Of a DNA stretch of 64,000 nt, positions 1-11,504 are shown one piece after another; positions within the stretch are counted from its first letter, which is position 1; each line of letters opens with the position of its first letter. The notes under the pieces were generated by a model. That model was not told the origin of the DNA and did no database searches. It was given only the letters and a program-made list of their open reading frames with translations. Both the position numbers and the translations under genes were made by a program. Origin of the DNA: Capsicum annuum (lineage: Eukaryota > Streptophyta > Magnoliopsida > Solanales > Solanaceae); assembly GCF_002878395.1 (NCBI RefSeq), contig NC_061111.1, positions 21,536,901 to 21,600,900 on the forward strand. Reading direction: 5' to 3'.

Positions 1-71
1 AAATTGATTCCGTAGTTGTGTTCACCGTCTCGAGGGCTTCGAGAAGGTGAACACAACTACGGAATCAATTT
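1..71. repeat. 71-bp near-perfect palindrome at the window edge
   Basis: Bases 1-26 (starting AAATTGATTCCGTAGTTGTG) pair perfectly with 46-71. The middle, 28-33 with 39-44, also pairs, so the whole segment folds about base 36 with only two mismatches (27/45 and 34/38, the latter G.T in RNA). The arms may extend left of the window; base 72 breaks the symmetry only if position 0 does not match it. It lies at the start of an LTR fragment. I do not know of a feature this belongs to. Confidence 0.85.
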
Positions 72-889
72 GGATTTTCTACGGTTGAATCACAAGATAA
101 TTGGAGTTGAACTTATGCTAGGGTTTCTTATTCTTCAATAATTTGGATGATAAATGATGGATATAAGGCTAAGTATATGTATATAATGACCAATTTTCGT
201 CCATGAGGTAATGGGAAATGACCATATTGCCCTTAAAATTTAAGTAAATCCGAATCTGTCCATGGTGGACTGTTTTGATAGGCTAAAGTAAATCGACCAT
301 AACTCTTTGCTCGGATATCGGATTTGGATGAAATTGGTATAGTTGGAAATATAATTAAAAGGGCTTTCATTTAATATAAAGCAGGCCACTCAGTTCGTCC
401 TGTACAAGGAGTTATGATCGTTTGAAGTTGACCCTAAAAATCTGTTTTGAGAGGCTGAAGTAAAACGAGTATAACTCATTACTCAGATGTCGGGTTTGGA
501 TGAAACCAATTGTATTGGAAAGAAGACTCAAAGATCTTTCTTTTCATAGGTGGAAGCTCTCCCATTTCATTATATTATGATCATTCAAAGTTGACCCAAA
601 AAAATGGCTGACCTCAGTAGTTTGTGTGCAGGAAATTTTCCTGCACATTTACTATTCCCAATATCCCGGCCACCATTTTATAGTTTTGAACATGCTCGAT
701 TATATCCGAAACCTATCCATTTTTGGAAATCTTTATATCGTTGGAAAGCCTATTCAATAACCTTCGTATGGAACCATCGACGGGCAAATTCCGGTATAAA
801 TAAAATAAAATAAAATAAATTCCATATAAATAAGACCAATACACGTACTTGAATACGCCAATATATGTACTTGAATATGGGGTGTTACA
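72..889 (+). mobile_element. LTR-retrotransposon LTR, 3' part (ends GGGTGTTACA)
   Basis: This non-coding stretch carries two diverged copies of a segment of about 150 bp containing 'aggctgaagtaaaacgagta' (near 455) and a similar block near 285, both of a kind common in Solanaceae gypsy LTRs. It ends in GGGGTGTTACA at 879-889, a typical LTR terminus also seen inverted at 19142. No primer-binding site (TGGTATCAGAGC) follows, so it is a solo, 3' or truncated LTR. The left border is outside the window or obscured. Confidence 0.55.
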
Positions 890-1680
890 GTTTATTTGGT
901 TGGACCGAACCCAGATTAGGGCAGCCTACGTATCTCACCCCCGAGAGAGGAGAATCAGGTCATGCGTAGTTCTGTTAACTTGTTCTTTCTTTTGATCTGG
1001 TTTTTCTTTCTTTTTTTTTGGGCTCAATCTAGGGGTCTCGATAAGCAGTAGGTTTTATCCAGACAGAAGTGCAGAGTTCCGTGGTGAGCCTTCTATATTT
1101 CAGAAGACCTAGATTCCTTTAGTCATTTATCATTATTAGGTTTTGGTCTACTGGGGGCCTTGTCCAGTTTTCAGACAGTTGGGTTTATGCATGTAGTAGA
1201 GATTTCGCAGAGTCAGATATAACTCAGATGTTTTGAATTGCAATTTTTATTAAGATTTGAATTCAGATTTAATGACCAGATTTAATGACCATGATTCCAT
1301 TTCATTATGTATTTCCGCATTATCTTTTTCATATGAGGACAGTGTATGTGATTACAAGTTAGAAGGGCGTCCGAGCCTTCATGGTTTGGGATGCTCGTCA
1401 CGGCTAGGGCCTCGGTTTGGTTCATGATAAATTCCTAAGGAGGGGTGAGGTTATAACTTTGACAGACTCAAGCTATAAATATCTACTCAATATGGACAAG
1501 TTGTTTTTCCTCCGTTGCTATGAAATTTGGCTTTGGTCGTTGTGGATCTTTAATGTCGCTTGTATACGCTTTCTGCGCTTTCGCTTCTCCATATTTTCAT
1601 AAAAAGAGTAGCATATTGGCAATGTTGTTCAACAGTAGCTTCTACTATGACATCCACCTGGAAAGCCAGAATTGTCAATG
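890..1680. other. Intergenic repeat-derived DNA, no gene seen
   Basis: It begins with 'gcagcctacgtatctcaccc', wording common in Solanaceae dispersed repeats. Around 1385-1428 the phrase 'cacggctagggcctcggttt' followed by 'ggttcatgata' resembles a decayed LTR end. The short reading frames here show no recognisable protein. Probably two stacked LTR relics. Confidence 0.35.
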
Positions 1681-1689
1681 CTAATCATA

Positions 1690-2095
1690 GAGATACAAAA
1701 AATGGAAAAGGATAACTCATCTAAGCAAACAGATTATTTTTTTGTTGCAACATATGTATCATCTATTGGGACAAATTAAAACATGAGGAATACCTATATT
1801 ATAATTTCCAATGGATAAACCATCTGTTGCAACATATGACTCATCTGTTTGAAAAAATTGAAATAGTTAATTTATCCCAACAGATAACCCATCTATTGCA
1901 ACATATAGATCATCTGTTGGTATAAATAAAATTTGTACATTAAGTAGAGCTGTTTGATTAGCTAAAATAGACGAGACATATGTTGTAACAGATACTGCAT
2001 CTGATGCAACAGGTTAGTCAACTATTGCAATAGATGTATATATTTGTTTGATAATTTTCAGCAAATATGTCATCTGTTGAAACAGATATTTGTCT
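1690..2095. repeat. Palindromic minisatellite, left array
   Basis: Degenerate repeats of 'catctgttgcaacatatgac' type, built from the short palindrome CATCTGTTGCAACAGATG and spaced irregularly about every 30-45 bp. The same motif fills 4080-5040 on the other side of the DUF1985-like gene, so the two arrays probably belong to one transposon. Confidence 0.7.
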
Positions 2096-2116
2096 ATTTG
2101 TTGGTTGGATCAGATG

Positions 2117-3999
2117 TTATATATTCACCTTCTTCAGCTCATGTTGCTCTCCCGTGACTCTTTTACATTGCTCAATAGTGCAACACAAAGACAGCAAAGT
2201 TCTAATTTCGCCTTTTTGGATGCTTGATAATGCCCTAGAAATTACTTTTCTTCTCTTCTTAGCCTTAATATCAAATGGATTGGATGGATATGAAATCCTC
2301 TTTGATGGAATGATACTTCTCTTAGATGTCAATTCCTTTATAGAAGAAGTTAATGCATTAATAGCATTAATCAGTACATCATGTTTCGCCTTGCAGTCTT
2401 GACATTTACATGCAGAACATTCGCTAAGAGGGGCAAAATCTGTATAACCAATATGATCATACTCATAATGGTTTATTTTAAAAACTATATGAGGAGCATT
2501 ATTAGACCCAATAGCAGCACCACTGCCACCACCAACAGCTCCATCACCACTAACACTATCAACAACAATAAGCTCACCCTCCAAAATTATTTTTCTTGTA
2601 ATGGTTGTTGCTCCAAATAATTCTATTTTTATTCTATCAAATGACCTTAGGATCCGATAAAGTTTGCACAGACCGTAAAGTAAGAAAAAATGGCACTTTC
2701 ACCTCTTGATTGGTCAGAACAAGCGACGGATACGCAATCTAACATAAATCAGTACATATATTAGAATGATGATTAGATCATTCAAAAAAATTATTAATTA
2801 AAATAAAAACTTAATTAGACTAGACTTACTGCATCCTTTGGGGGGTTGAAGAGATCTAGAAATTTTGCATTTTTATCAGTTTTGGTCGTCAACCACCTCA
2901 AGATTCTTGGACAAGAAGCTTCTTCCTCGTAGTTCACTTGTTGTCTCAAATAAGAAATGACTTCAAATGCCCAAGCCTATAAAATAATGCCAATAAATCA
3001 AAAGCATTATTGAATAAAAAAAATGAATCATATCATAATAAAAGAAATATTTACCATAAAAGTCCATAGAAATCCATATAAGTTGACTGTCTTTGGTGCT
3101 AACGGAGTCAACAAATATTTGACAGTCATTTTGAAGCCTTCATAACCCCAAAGATAGTTGTTAAATACCTCAAGACCCTTGGAGATCTTTATTAAACCAA
3201 GTGTATATTGTTTTTAATGTCTCTTGCCCAAAGAATATTATGTACAAATCAAACCAAGCATAATGATTACTTGTGCTTCTTTAAAAGTCTTTTACTTTCA
3301 ATGCTGTTATCAAATTTTTATTTTTGAAGCATGGATCAACAAGGAACACCAAGTCTTCATGATCACTCGATTTGTATTTTCCCTTTTTGGGTGTACGAGG
3401 TGTTTTTTTGGGGTTAGAATAGGTATAACTTGAGAAGGAGAAAGAGGATAACATTTTAGTCCAGTAACTATGGCAAACCCCTTTCAACCAAAACAAACAG
3501 GCATGCCACAATAATTTATTCATACCTCATTCATCTTATCTTTGTTTTCATACATAAACTTACACTTGAGAAGATCATATATCATTTTTATTTGAAAATG
3601 AGCATTGTTGTCCTCCGGCAAATCAAGATATTGCCCAAAGTAGTTGTCCCTTAAATAAGCATCCAAATTTTGTTGTTGAAGTATTTTTTTGAAGGCATCG
3701 AAAGATTTTCTTATAGCTGACTTAACCACAAAATCACCCGTTAAATTTGTGGCACCATCGCACTGCATTCTCACAGGATAACTATCAATACTGAAGGTTT
3801 TGACCAACTCTTTGGTGGAAGGGCTATTAGCATTTGAATCATCTCTATTGAAAAATTCTTCCTCTCCATATCCATTATCTTCTGCTCATAATTGAGATAA
3901 CGCTTGTAAAGCAAGCTCATAGAGTGGTGGATGTAGCTTAGCTACTTCACTTGTTCCTTTACTTGAACTTGATTCGGTTTCTTTTCTTTTGGGAGTCAT
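2117..3999 (-). pseudogene. DUF1985/Ulp1-type transposon protein, broken
   Basis: Read on the minus strand from the ATG at 3997-3999 ([14 protein letters not shown]...), this encodes a protein type abundant in Solanaceae genomes. It has a DUF1985-like region ([16 protein letters not shown] near 3620), then KTPRTPKKGK (about 3380), then segments near 3060-3200 and 2830-3000 ending in a cysteine-rich stretch SECSACKCQDCK (about 2400). A long C-terminal frame at 2117-2584 ends in a stop. Introns separate the blocks. Breaks: an in-frame TGA after SQL near 3890, a stop after NKDKMNEV at 3520, and another near 3281. No Ulp1 catalytic His-Asp-Cys set was found. Such genes are carried by plant MULE-type DNA transposons; that link is inferred here. 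Confidence 0.7.
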
Positions 4000-4079
4000 A
4001 TTATCTAAAATTAATAGGAACAGAAAATAGATAATAATTGATAAATGCATTATTAAAAAGGGATAACAGTATATCTAAT

Positions 4080-5040
4080 ATGTACAACAGTAAAATAACA
4101 GTTCTAACAGATCACACATCTGTTGTACCAGATAGGTTAACTATTGCAATATATAACTAACATGTTGCAATGGATGAGTAATCTATTGCAATAATAAAAA
4201 TAGATCACTCATCTGTTGAAACAAATGAATGGATTGTGTAACAGATCACACACCTGTTGCAGCATATGAGTGATTTATTATAACATATAACTAACCTTTT
4301 GCAATGGATGAGTAATCTATTTTAATAATAAAAATCACTCATCTATTGAAATAAATAAATGGTCTGTGCAACAGATCACACATCTGTTGCAACATATGAG
4401 TGATTTGTTGCAACATATAACTAACATATTACAACGGATGAGTAATCTATTACAATAATAAAAATAGATCACTCATCTATTGAAATAGATAACTGGTCTG
4501 TGCAACAGATCACACATCTGTTGTAATATATAAGTGATCTATTAGAATAGTTAGCAACGGTCAATATTGTTTAGATTTCTTTCAACAGAAGGGTCATCTA
4601 TCGCGACAGATGAATGATCAGTTGGAAAAATCAAGTCTTGGACATGTCCTGTTGGAATAGTTGATAGGATTTTATCCAATTGAAGGTTCATCTGTTGCAT
4701 CAGATGATTAATATGTTGTATTAGAATTTTATTCTGATGGTTCCTCCATTGCATCAAATGGTAAATCTGTTACATTAGATGATTAATTTTTGCATCTGAT
4801 TTTTAATCAGATGGTTCTTCTATTGCATCCGATGTTAAATCTGTTGCATCATATGGTTAATTTGTTGCATCAGATTTTTAATTCGATGGTAAATCTATTG
4901 CATCAGATGGTTAGTTTGTTGCATCAAATTTTTTATCCGATAGTTAATCTATTGCATCAGATTTTTTATCCAATGGTTCCTTTGTTGCATCATACGATAA
5001 ATCTGTTGCATCAGATGGTTAATCTATTGCAGAAAAAAAT
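4080..5040. repeat. Palindromic minisatellite, right array
   Basis: More than 20 degenerate copies of a unit containing 'cagatcacacatctgttgca' and later 'gttgcatcagatggttaatc'. The central motif (CATCTGTTGCAACAGATG and shortened forms) is self-complementary. Towards the right the unit shifts to a form of about 33 bp, which produces the leucine-histidine-glutamine rich open frame at 4790-5050. That frame is a repeat by-product and not a gene. Confidence 0.8.
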
Positions 5041-5776
5041 AGTAACATGATTTTATTCAATGGAACAACAACAATATCACCATTTTTATCAAGAACAAGA
5101 ACAAATCAACCCAGCAACTGGCGCAACACCAAAAACACCAACATTGTTGTTTTGTTTGTACAAACACAAACAATAAAAATCAAACTTCAAAAAAAGCAAC
5201 AAACAACAAAAAAAATTATATTTCACTCCGAAAAGAGAAGAGAAGAAATTAGAATTTTATTCAGACCGCATTTCAATTTAAAGTAATAAATATTAAAATT
5301 GTTCAACAATACTAGAAGAGAAGTGAAGTTGGCTCAAGTTCCTCTTTTTTCAAAACTAAAAAGGTCATAATTTTTTACCTGTGAAAGAAAAAAGGGATGA
5401 TGAAGAACTCGAAGTTATTGTGGCTAGAGAGCAAGGCTGTCACGTCGATTGACAGTTAAAAGTTGAAAAGGAACTCAAAGCCTAATTATTTATCGCCGAA
5501 GGTTGGAGTCGCCGAAAATTGAAAAGAGAAATTCGCAGAACTGTTGGTTGAGAGAAACTGTTGAAAGAAAGAGGGGAGACGGTTGATTTAGAGAGGGGAG
5601 GAGTGTGGGTTGATTTGTATTTTTGAAAAGATTAGAAAGTTTTAAAACTATTAATCAAGTCCACAATTAACTTAATCAAGTTTCCTAATTATGTTTGACC
5701 CTTTAAGTTGGTCAATGTCATCAATCCTTCATTTAAGACTTAAATGGTACCTTTCCTTCAATTTTGTCAAGAAACT
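5041..5776. other. AT-rich intergenic, no gene recognised
   Basis: A-rich DNA with the short frame 5047-5286, which has no recognisable domain. From about 5300 to 5640 the sequence has purine-rich runs (gagaggggaggag) like a 5' untranslated leader, perhaps that of the minus-strand DUF1985-like gene. From 5640 to 5776 it leads into the copia gag remnant. Confidence 0.3.
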
Positions 5777-6620
5777 ATGGCAAGTAATACTAGTAATTTT
5801 GAAATCAATACCGACGCTACCCCTCCTGCTGCTGTTTTAGTTGTTTTACCATATGCTAAATCATTTTCTGACGTATCAAATATTGAAATTTTTGCTATCG
5901 AAAATTTCAAAAGATGATAAGAACGTGTTTTCTCACTACTCGGTGTTCATGAGGTGCCACATGCTTTGCTACATCCACAACTTGGTGCAGACGCCGATAA
6001 CAAAATTCTGGAATCATGGCAATACACCAATAAAATTTGTAGTCATACTATATTACAAACTATTTCTAAGGAACTGTTTGATGTTTATTGTAGTTTCAAG
6101 GAAGCAAAGGTTATTTGAAAAGCCTTAATTAAAAGATTCACTGCTGGAGATACTACCAAACAAAAATTTATAGTAGAAGATATTATCATTTGCAGATGAG
6201 TGACGTGAAAGAGATGAAAATTCAAATCAATAATATCAAAAGTTGCTTGAAGATCTGAGGGTCGAGGAAATTTCTTTACTAGAAAAGTTTGTTGTCGGAT
6301 TATTGATCGAAAAATTACCTGACTCGTGGAATGACTATAAAATAGTCTAAAACATAAGCAGATAATTTTCACTATTGAGGAGATAGTGACTCATATTTTA
6401 ATTGAAGACACAATCGAAAGTAGTCATTTAAACCAAAAGATCTAGCACTCAAGACAAACTTAGTGCGAGCCAAAAACAACAACAACAACAAAAGGTATGG
6501 CAAGTAATAAATCTCAAGGTTACAAGCCTAATAATCCCAATTTTAAGAAAAAATTAAAGAAAGGTTCTTGTTTTACTTGTGGAAAATCAGGTCATCATGC
6601 CGCGCAATGCAAAAGAGGAA
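5777..6620 (+). pseudogene. Ty1/copia retrotransposon gag remnant
   Basis: Starting at ATG 5777 (MASNTSNFEINTDATPPAA) the sequence follows copia gag: a HVFSLLGVHEVPHALLHPQ-like block near 5930, then SWQYTNKI and ELFDVYCSFKEAK (to about 6110), then a CCHC zinc knuckle [14 protein letters not shown] at 6568-6609 with C-x2-C-x4-H-x4-C spacing. At least four stops and several frameshifts interrupt it, the first TGA coming just after NFKR near 5915. Protease, integrase and reverse transcriptase are absent: LINE sequence on the other strand starts directly after the knuckle. Gag normally packages retroelement RNA; this copy cannot. Confidence 0.8.
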
Positions 6621-6625
6621 GTTCT

Positions 6626-6960
6626 TAATTGGCCAACACTTCGCTCCATACAACATAGCCGGTCGGACTACCACTATATAGAATTTGCCTTTAAGCTTAG
6701 GAGGCACCTTCTTGTCATATAATAAGACTCCCGACGAGAGCCTCCATTTCAACCACCCAACACCAATACGGTGCATGACATCATCATCAATCTCTCGATT
6801 CACCTGAATAATAGATCCAAGATACTTGAAACTATCTCTCTTTGAAATAGCCTGGGAATCCAGCTTGCGACCACGTCAGTCTCGTGCGTTAAATTACTGA
6901 ACTTGCACTCCAAGCACCCTGTCTTGATCCTAAACCCTTTAGACTATAAGGTCTCTCTAA
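6626..6960 (-). pseudogene. LINE reverse transcriptase C-terminal fragment
   Basis: Minus-strand translation gives, in order, [55 protein letters not shown] and [20 protein letters not shown], the familiar end of plant LINE reverse transcriptases. The FKYLGSIIQ and [12 protein letters not shown] blocks are diagnostic. Only this section is present, with a frameshift around 6840-6860. A later section of the same domain sits at 18860-19141, from a separate insertion. Confidence 0.8.
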
Positions 6961-7255
6961 ACTTCCAACTTATCATTAACAACTCCCTGCGTCTCATCAA
7001 TTAAAACTTCTTGGAACACAATATGTCAAAAGGAAAGTGGGAAACATCCCGATAACTATGTAAAACATGAAATACGGTATATATCAATTGCTGACAAGCA
7101 CATTCATCAAATCTACAGGTATATGCACAAAATCAAACATTATTCTTAAATCAACTACTTAGGGAACTTTTCTCTGATTTTGACACCAAATCCAAACAAT
7201 TTAAAATCCAGATGATCCAAAATCATATGAATCTTGTCGTTATATATTAAAGATC
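6961..7255. other. No gene seen
   Basis: AT-rich sequence without recognisable coding or repeat structure, between the LINE fragment and the P450 remnant. Confidence 0.3.
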
Positions 7256-7259
7256 TGAG

Positions 7260-7600
7260 AATGTGATGGTTAACTTATTTAATCAGCAATAATATCTTAA
7301 GTAATCTGGTAATCTACCTAATGCATATAAAATATGCCTTTGGTGCAAAAGTAGAATATTGGGTTACATAAATTTGAGACTATACTCTAATGTAGAAACA
7401 TTCAGCAGCTAGAAATTTCCTTCTAATCTTTCCTCATTGTGATAATATGGAGATTCTGCACTTTCATTTCGACGTAATACACGTCTTGTTTTACTTGTTC
7501 CTTCGCTTTATTGTTGTTAGAAATTTAGCTAGAAAATATGGTCCTCTAATGCAAATTCATGCAGTTGTTGTATCATCTCCAACAGTTTTCAATATACTAC
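7260..7600 (+). pseudogene. CYP71D-type P450 remnant: promoter plus start of exon 1
   Basis: The sequence matches the intact P450 locus at 20200-20930. It carries the promoter words 'gttaacttatttaatcagca' (7270) and 'gtagaaacattca', then ATG at 7447 (MEILHFHFDVIHVLFYLF), which parallels MEILYIHYNLV of the intact gene. After FIVVRN it skips the proline hinge (PPGPW) and resumes at NLARKYGPLMQIHAVVVSSP, so a segment of about 100 bp and a smaller one are deleted. Nothing of the I-helix, K-helix or heme loop follows. This is a dead paralogue on the same strand as the intact gene. Confidence 0.75.
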
Positions 7601-7799
7601 CCTTAATAAGAAACTAACACGCAAAGCGTCAGAACAAAATAGTAAATTATGTCTTGATTTTTCAAATTGGACAAGTAAAATGAATATTTAATTTTAATAT
7701 AATGAACAAGTAAAAATTAATGGAGTGGGTAACGTTTTAAGAATGAGTTTATCATTTGACTTGCAAAAAATGCAAGTGCATTTGCAAGTTCAAAAACTC

Positions 7800-8088
7800 G
7801 ACATCATACCCAGTGTATTCCCACAAACTAGGGCCTAAGGAGGGTAAAGTATACGTAGTCCATACCACTACATCAGATGAAGTAGAGAGATTGTTTCGGA
7901 TAGACCCTCAGCTCAGAACAAATAACAGTATAACAAACATAAAAACATAAAAACAAACAACAAAATAAAATAACACACAACTAGATAATAATAAAAGAAA
8001 CCAAACACCCCCCAGAGTATTGCTATAAACTATCTACCCGCAATCATAAACATCCCCAAAACTCCATGAACAAAAAACTACACACATT
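7800..8088 (-). mobile_element. TS-type retroposon tail, truncated
   Basis: Contains 'acccagtgtattcccacaaa' and 'catcagatgaagtagagaga', which match the 3' end of Solanaceae TS-type retroposons and the better copy at 53771-53900. The downstream AACA-rich part to about 7990 also resembles that copy. The CACTA transposon at 8089 bounds it on the right. Confidence 0.55.
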
Positions 8089-8104
8089 CACCACTAAAAA
8101 AAAG

Positions 8105-8450
8105 GCAAAAACCGACCACAAATTGTGGTCGGATTTTAATTTTTTTTATATTTTTTATTATTTTTTTTTTAGAAGCGAACACAAGTGGTAGCTTTTTTAT
8201 TTTAAAAAATTAAAATAATTTTAGTATTAATTATTATTTATTTTGCAAATGAAAAAAATAAAAAACAAAAAAACCGACCACTTGTGGTCGATTTTTTTAA
8301 AGAAAATTATTTAAAATTATAATAATTAATTATTATTTATTTTTCAAATAAAAATTAAAAAATAATATAAAAGTGGTCGGTTTTTAAAAAAAAATTATTT
8401 TTATTTTTAAAAAGCGACCACAAATGGTCGATTTTATATTTTAAACTGGT
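8105..8450. repeat. CACTA left subterminal repeats
   Basis: Four copies of the GACCAC/GTGGTC motif: palindromic at 8109 (ACCGACCACAAATTGTGGTC) and 8273 (ACCGACCACTTGTGGTCG), single at about 8372, and near-palindromic at 8412. T- and A-rich spacers separate them. In En/Spm elements such motifs bind the element's small DNA-binding protein; that role is inferred here. Confidence 0.75.
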
Positions 8451-10690
8451 GAGAAAAAGACCGTGCTTGTGACATTTATTGAATTTCAAAAATTAAATAA
8501 ATTTATTTTGTTAAGTAATTTTTGCATATATTCTTAAAATATATTAAATTATCAATTATTATGATTTATTATTCAAATATATAATTTTATTTTAAAAATT
8601 TAATTCACGATCAAAATTAAACTCTAAAAATGTATAAATTAATAAAGAGCCTGAAAAATCAAATTCGATGGGCCTATATTACTGTTTTTCAGATAACACG
8701 GGCTCAATATATGTTTTTTTTTTATCTCAAACACTGTGATCCAAATAGAATTTAGATAATCAATCATACTTTTAATAATTTTTTAGATATTTTAAGTTGT
8801 TAACTATAATAGTTTATAATATTTTTTTTGTTTTCAAATAATATATGTTACTCTCCTTGTCCAAACTTTTGTGGCGTTGATAGTCAATAATATTTTAAAA
8901 ATAATTTAAGTTTTTAATTATTGTGATTTATTATACTATTCTTCTATTCCAATTTAAATGCCATTGATATAATTTTGAGAGTCAATCAAATATTTCATAT
9001 TTTTTAAAGATTTCAAGTTGTTAATTATTGTGATTTATAATAACTTTTAGGTACTTTTTGAAATATATAACACATTATTTTTACTTTTAGATATTTTAAG
9101 TTGTTAACTATTGTAATTTATAATACTTTTATGTAATTTTCAAATAATATATGTTACTCCCCTTGTCCAAAATTTTGTGGCATTGACAGTCAATTGCATA
9201 TTTTAAATAATCTAAGTTTTAATTATTGTGGTTTATAAAACTTTTCCTTATATTCCAATTTAAGTGGCACAATGCTTAGACTATAATAATTAATTAGAGG
9301 TGATATAGTAAAATTACGATTGAAGTAAAGAAACAAACATATGTCTTAAATTATTCACAATAACTAATAAGAAGTGATATAACAAAATTACTAAAAAAAG
9401 TACNNNNNNNNNNNNNNNNNNNNNNNNNNNNNNNNNNNNNNNNNNNNNNNNNNNNNNNNNNNNNNNNNNNNNNNNNNNNNNNNNNNNNNNNNNNNNNNNN
9501 NNNAGACTATAATAATTAATTAGAGGTGATATAGTAAAATTACGATTGAAGTAAAGAAACAAACATATGTCTTAAATTATTCACAATAACTAATAAGAAG
9601 TGATATAACAAAATTACTACAAAAAAGTACGTGTGATTTGTTTTTTTTAAAATGGGCCTCATATAAGACGTGAAGTTAATTTAAAACATCAAAAGTTAAC
9701 TTATCATTTTATATCTATTTTATTTTATTATTAAATATATATATTTTTGTAATATTTAGATGACTTGTAATAATTAATTAGGATGATATTTAATAAAATT
9801 ACAATTGAAACAGTTGAAGTAGACATGTTATATATGTGTGTGTATGTATAGGTATACATATATATAGTATATACATATAATATAGTGAACATATATTAAT
9901 GACATAAGATAAACCAATCGATAATTCAACTAAGTATTTGTGAATTATGTTACTTTGTATATTATTATGGGGTAGTAAATCGGGTATGTAATGTATATAG
10001 TATGTATTTGAATGGTGATAGCCAATTGAATATATTTATATATATATATATATATACACGTATATCTCGTGTAGTGATGAAATAGATATACTATTTTGTG
10101 TCAATACAATATTGAGACATGTATATTGTTGAAGTTGTAATAATATAAGACAAGTATTACTAGGTATATATACGACAAGTATTACGAGGTACATATACAT
10201 ATATCTCATATGGTGACTTATGCAGTAATCAAAAGCTCGATAATTGAATCTATATATCAAAATATTTTGAATAATGTACTGATATCATACTATTGAGGAA
10301 ATAGATATACTATTTTGTGTGAATGTAGATACACGTATATTGTTGAAGTTGTAATAACGTAAGACAAGTAATCGATAATTTATCTGATTAACACGTTGTA
10401 TTACGAGGTATATATATATCTAATGAAAATCAATAATTTATCTGATTAACACGTTGTATTATGAGGTATAATATCGTAATTAAAATTTAATTAACCAAAA
10501 ATTTATTATAATTTGTAAAATTCATTGATATTATCATACGATTGAGGAAATATACTACTCGTGTTAATGTGATGATAAAATAACTAAATATCTGATTTAT
10601 ATATATATTTATATATGCATTGTATTAAATTAATTGGATATTGTTATAAATATTATAAAATTTGTTAAAAAATTAATTTTTATATACGTA
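8451..10690. other. AT-rich interior of the CACTA element, no gene
   Basis: Very AT-rich with microsatellites such as (TA)n near 10040. Three diverged copies of a segment containing 'tatgttactctccttgtcca' (8845, 9145) or 'tattccaatttaa' (8945, 9250) suggest internal small MITEs. The gap lies in this stretch. I see no coding sequence. Confidence 0.5.
9404..9503. other. Assembly gap (100 N) between duplicated flanks
   Basis: Exactly 100 N, the usual placeholder for unknown size. The 126 bp before it (9278-9403, starting AGACTATAATAATTAATTAG) recur after it (9504-9630) with only a difference at ACTA(C)AAAAAAGTAC near the end. The two contig ends therefore probably overlap and the gap may be false. 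Confidence 0.9.
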
Positions 10691-10719
10691 ATGTATTTTA
10701 ATATCGACATTTTTATTAC

Positions 10720-11300
10720 ATTTCCTAAAATAGAAACCCTAATTCAATTCAATTTTTCCAATTCATTTACTTTCTAGCCACATTTTATATATGTCTATGT
10801 CAATTTTAGCCTAAATTCATTTCCAATTTGACCTCAAATTAAAATCCCCAATTTCAATTTCATTTGACTCTTCTCAATTTTAATCATAGCCATTGATCTC
10901 ATCCGATCAATGGTTGATCTTAAATCCACCATTTATCACACTATTAAACAAAATAACTCAAACCCTAATTCTTTTCACAAAAATAGCTGCACCTCTCTCT
11001 CTTCTCCCTCTTTCTCTCTCTCTCTATCAACGACGACGGAACCCCAGTGCCGCCAGCCGTCGATGGAATCCCAGTGCCGCCAGCACTACCATCCGGTGAA
11101 GCAGCCGACCACCAGCCATTCGACAGACTCCGTTTAGAGGTAAACTTTGTTAACTCCGTTAAGATTAACATACAAAATGTCGAGATATCGAGCTAGTGCA
11201 CTATAAATAACCAGTAATCTGAACACCAAGCCCAAACAAAACATTGTTTCATTTGTCTAAAGCATATAGCTTTGGCCTCTGCACAATTCAGGATAAAAAC
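10720..11300 (+). other. Leader-like segment inside the CACTA element
   Basis: 'aaaccctaattcaattcaat' and a pyrimidine run (ctctctcttctccctctttc, about 10990-11030) are followed by GC-richer 'cgacgacggaaccccagtgc' with a 25-bp direct repeat of the form TGGAATCCCAGTGCCGCCAGC. This resembles a plant promoter with a 5' leader, perhaps the transposon's own. The overlapping short open frames on both strands show no known domain. Confidence 0.4.
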
Positions 11301-11371
11301 TACTTCTTTGTGCCATATATTTAGATGAGCAGCGTTAACATCTATCTATGTTATCATTTCAAATTATTCTA

Positions 11372-11504
11372 CATGGATTTCTTCTCTGGGCTTCCATGGG
11401 TTTTCTTGATGCCTATTGGGATTCTTGTAATAAGAATGACAAATAGGCATGAACAATGTGGAAGAAGGCTAAAGATTATTCTCTATACTCATGCTACTTT
11501 ACAG
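11372..11504 (+). pseudogene. Captured cytochrome b561-domain exon, frameshifted
   Basis: From CAT at 11372 the frame reads HGFLLWASMG. With one extra T at about 11402 it then continues in the next frame as FLMPIGILVIRMTNRHEQCG and RRLKIILYTHATLQ, stopping at a good donor (CAG|GTAACT at 11504/11505). The two halves together match the first transmembrane part of plant cytochrome b561-domain proteins, including the heme-ligand-type histidine in HGF and the one in YxHA. No other exon was identified. It lies inside the CACTA element, so it is most simply a host fragment picked up by the transposon. The single-base insertion rules out a functional exon. Confidence 0.6.

Noticed and set aside
4790..5050. 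Open frame rich in LLHQM repeats
   Set aside because: Direct product of the 33-bp minisatellite; the amino-acid pattern mirrors the DNA repeat.
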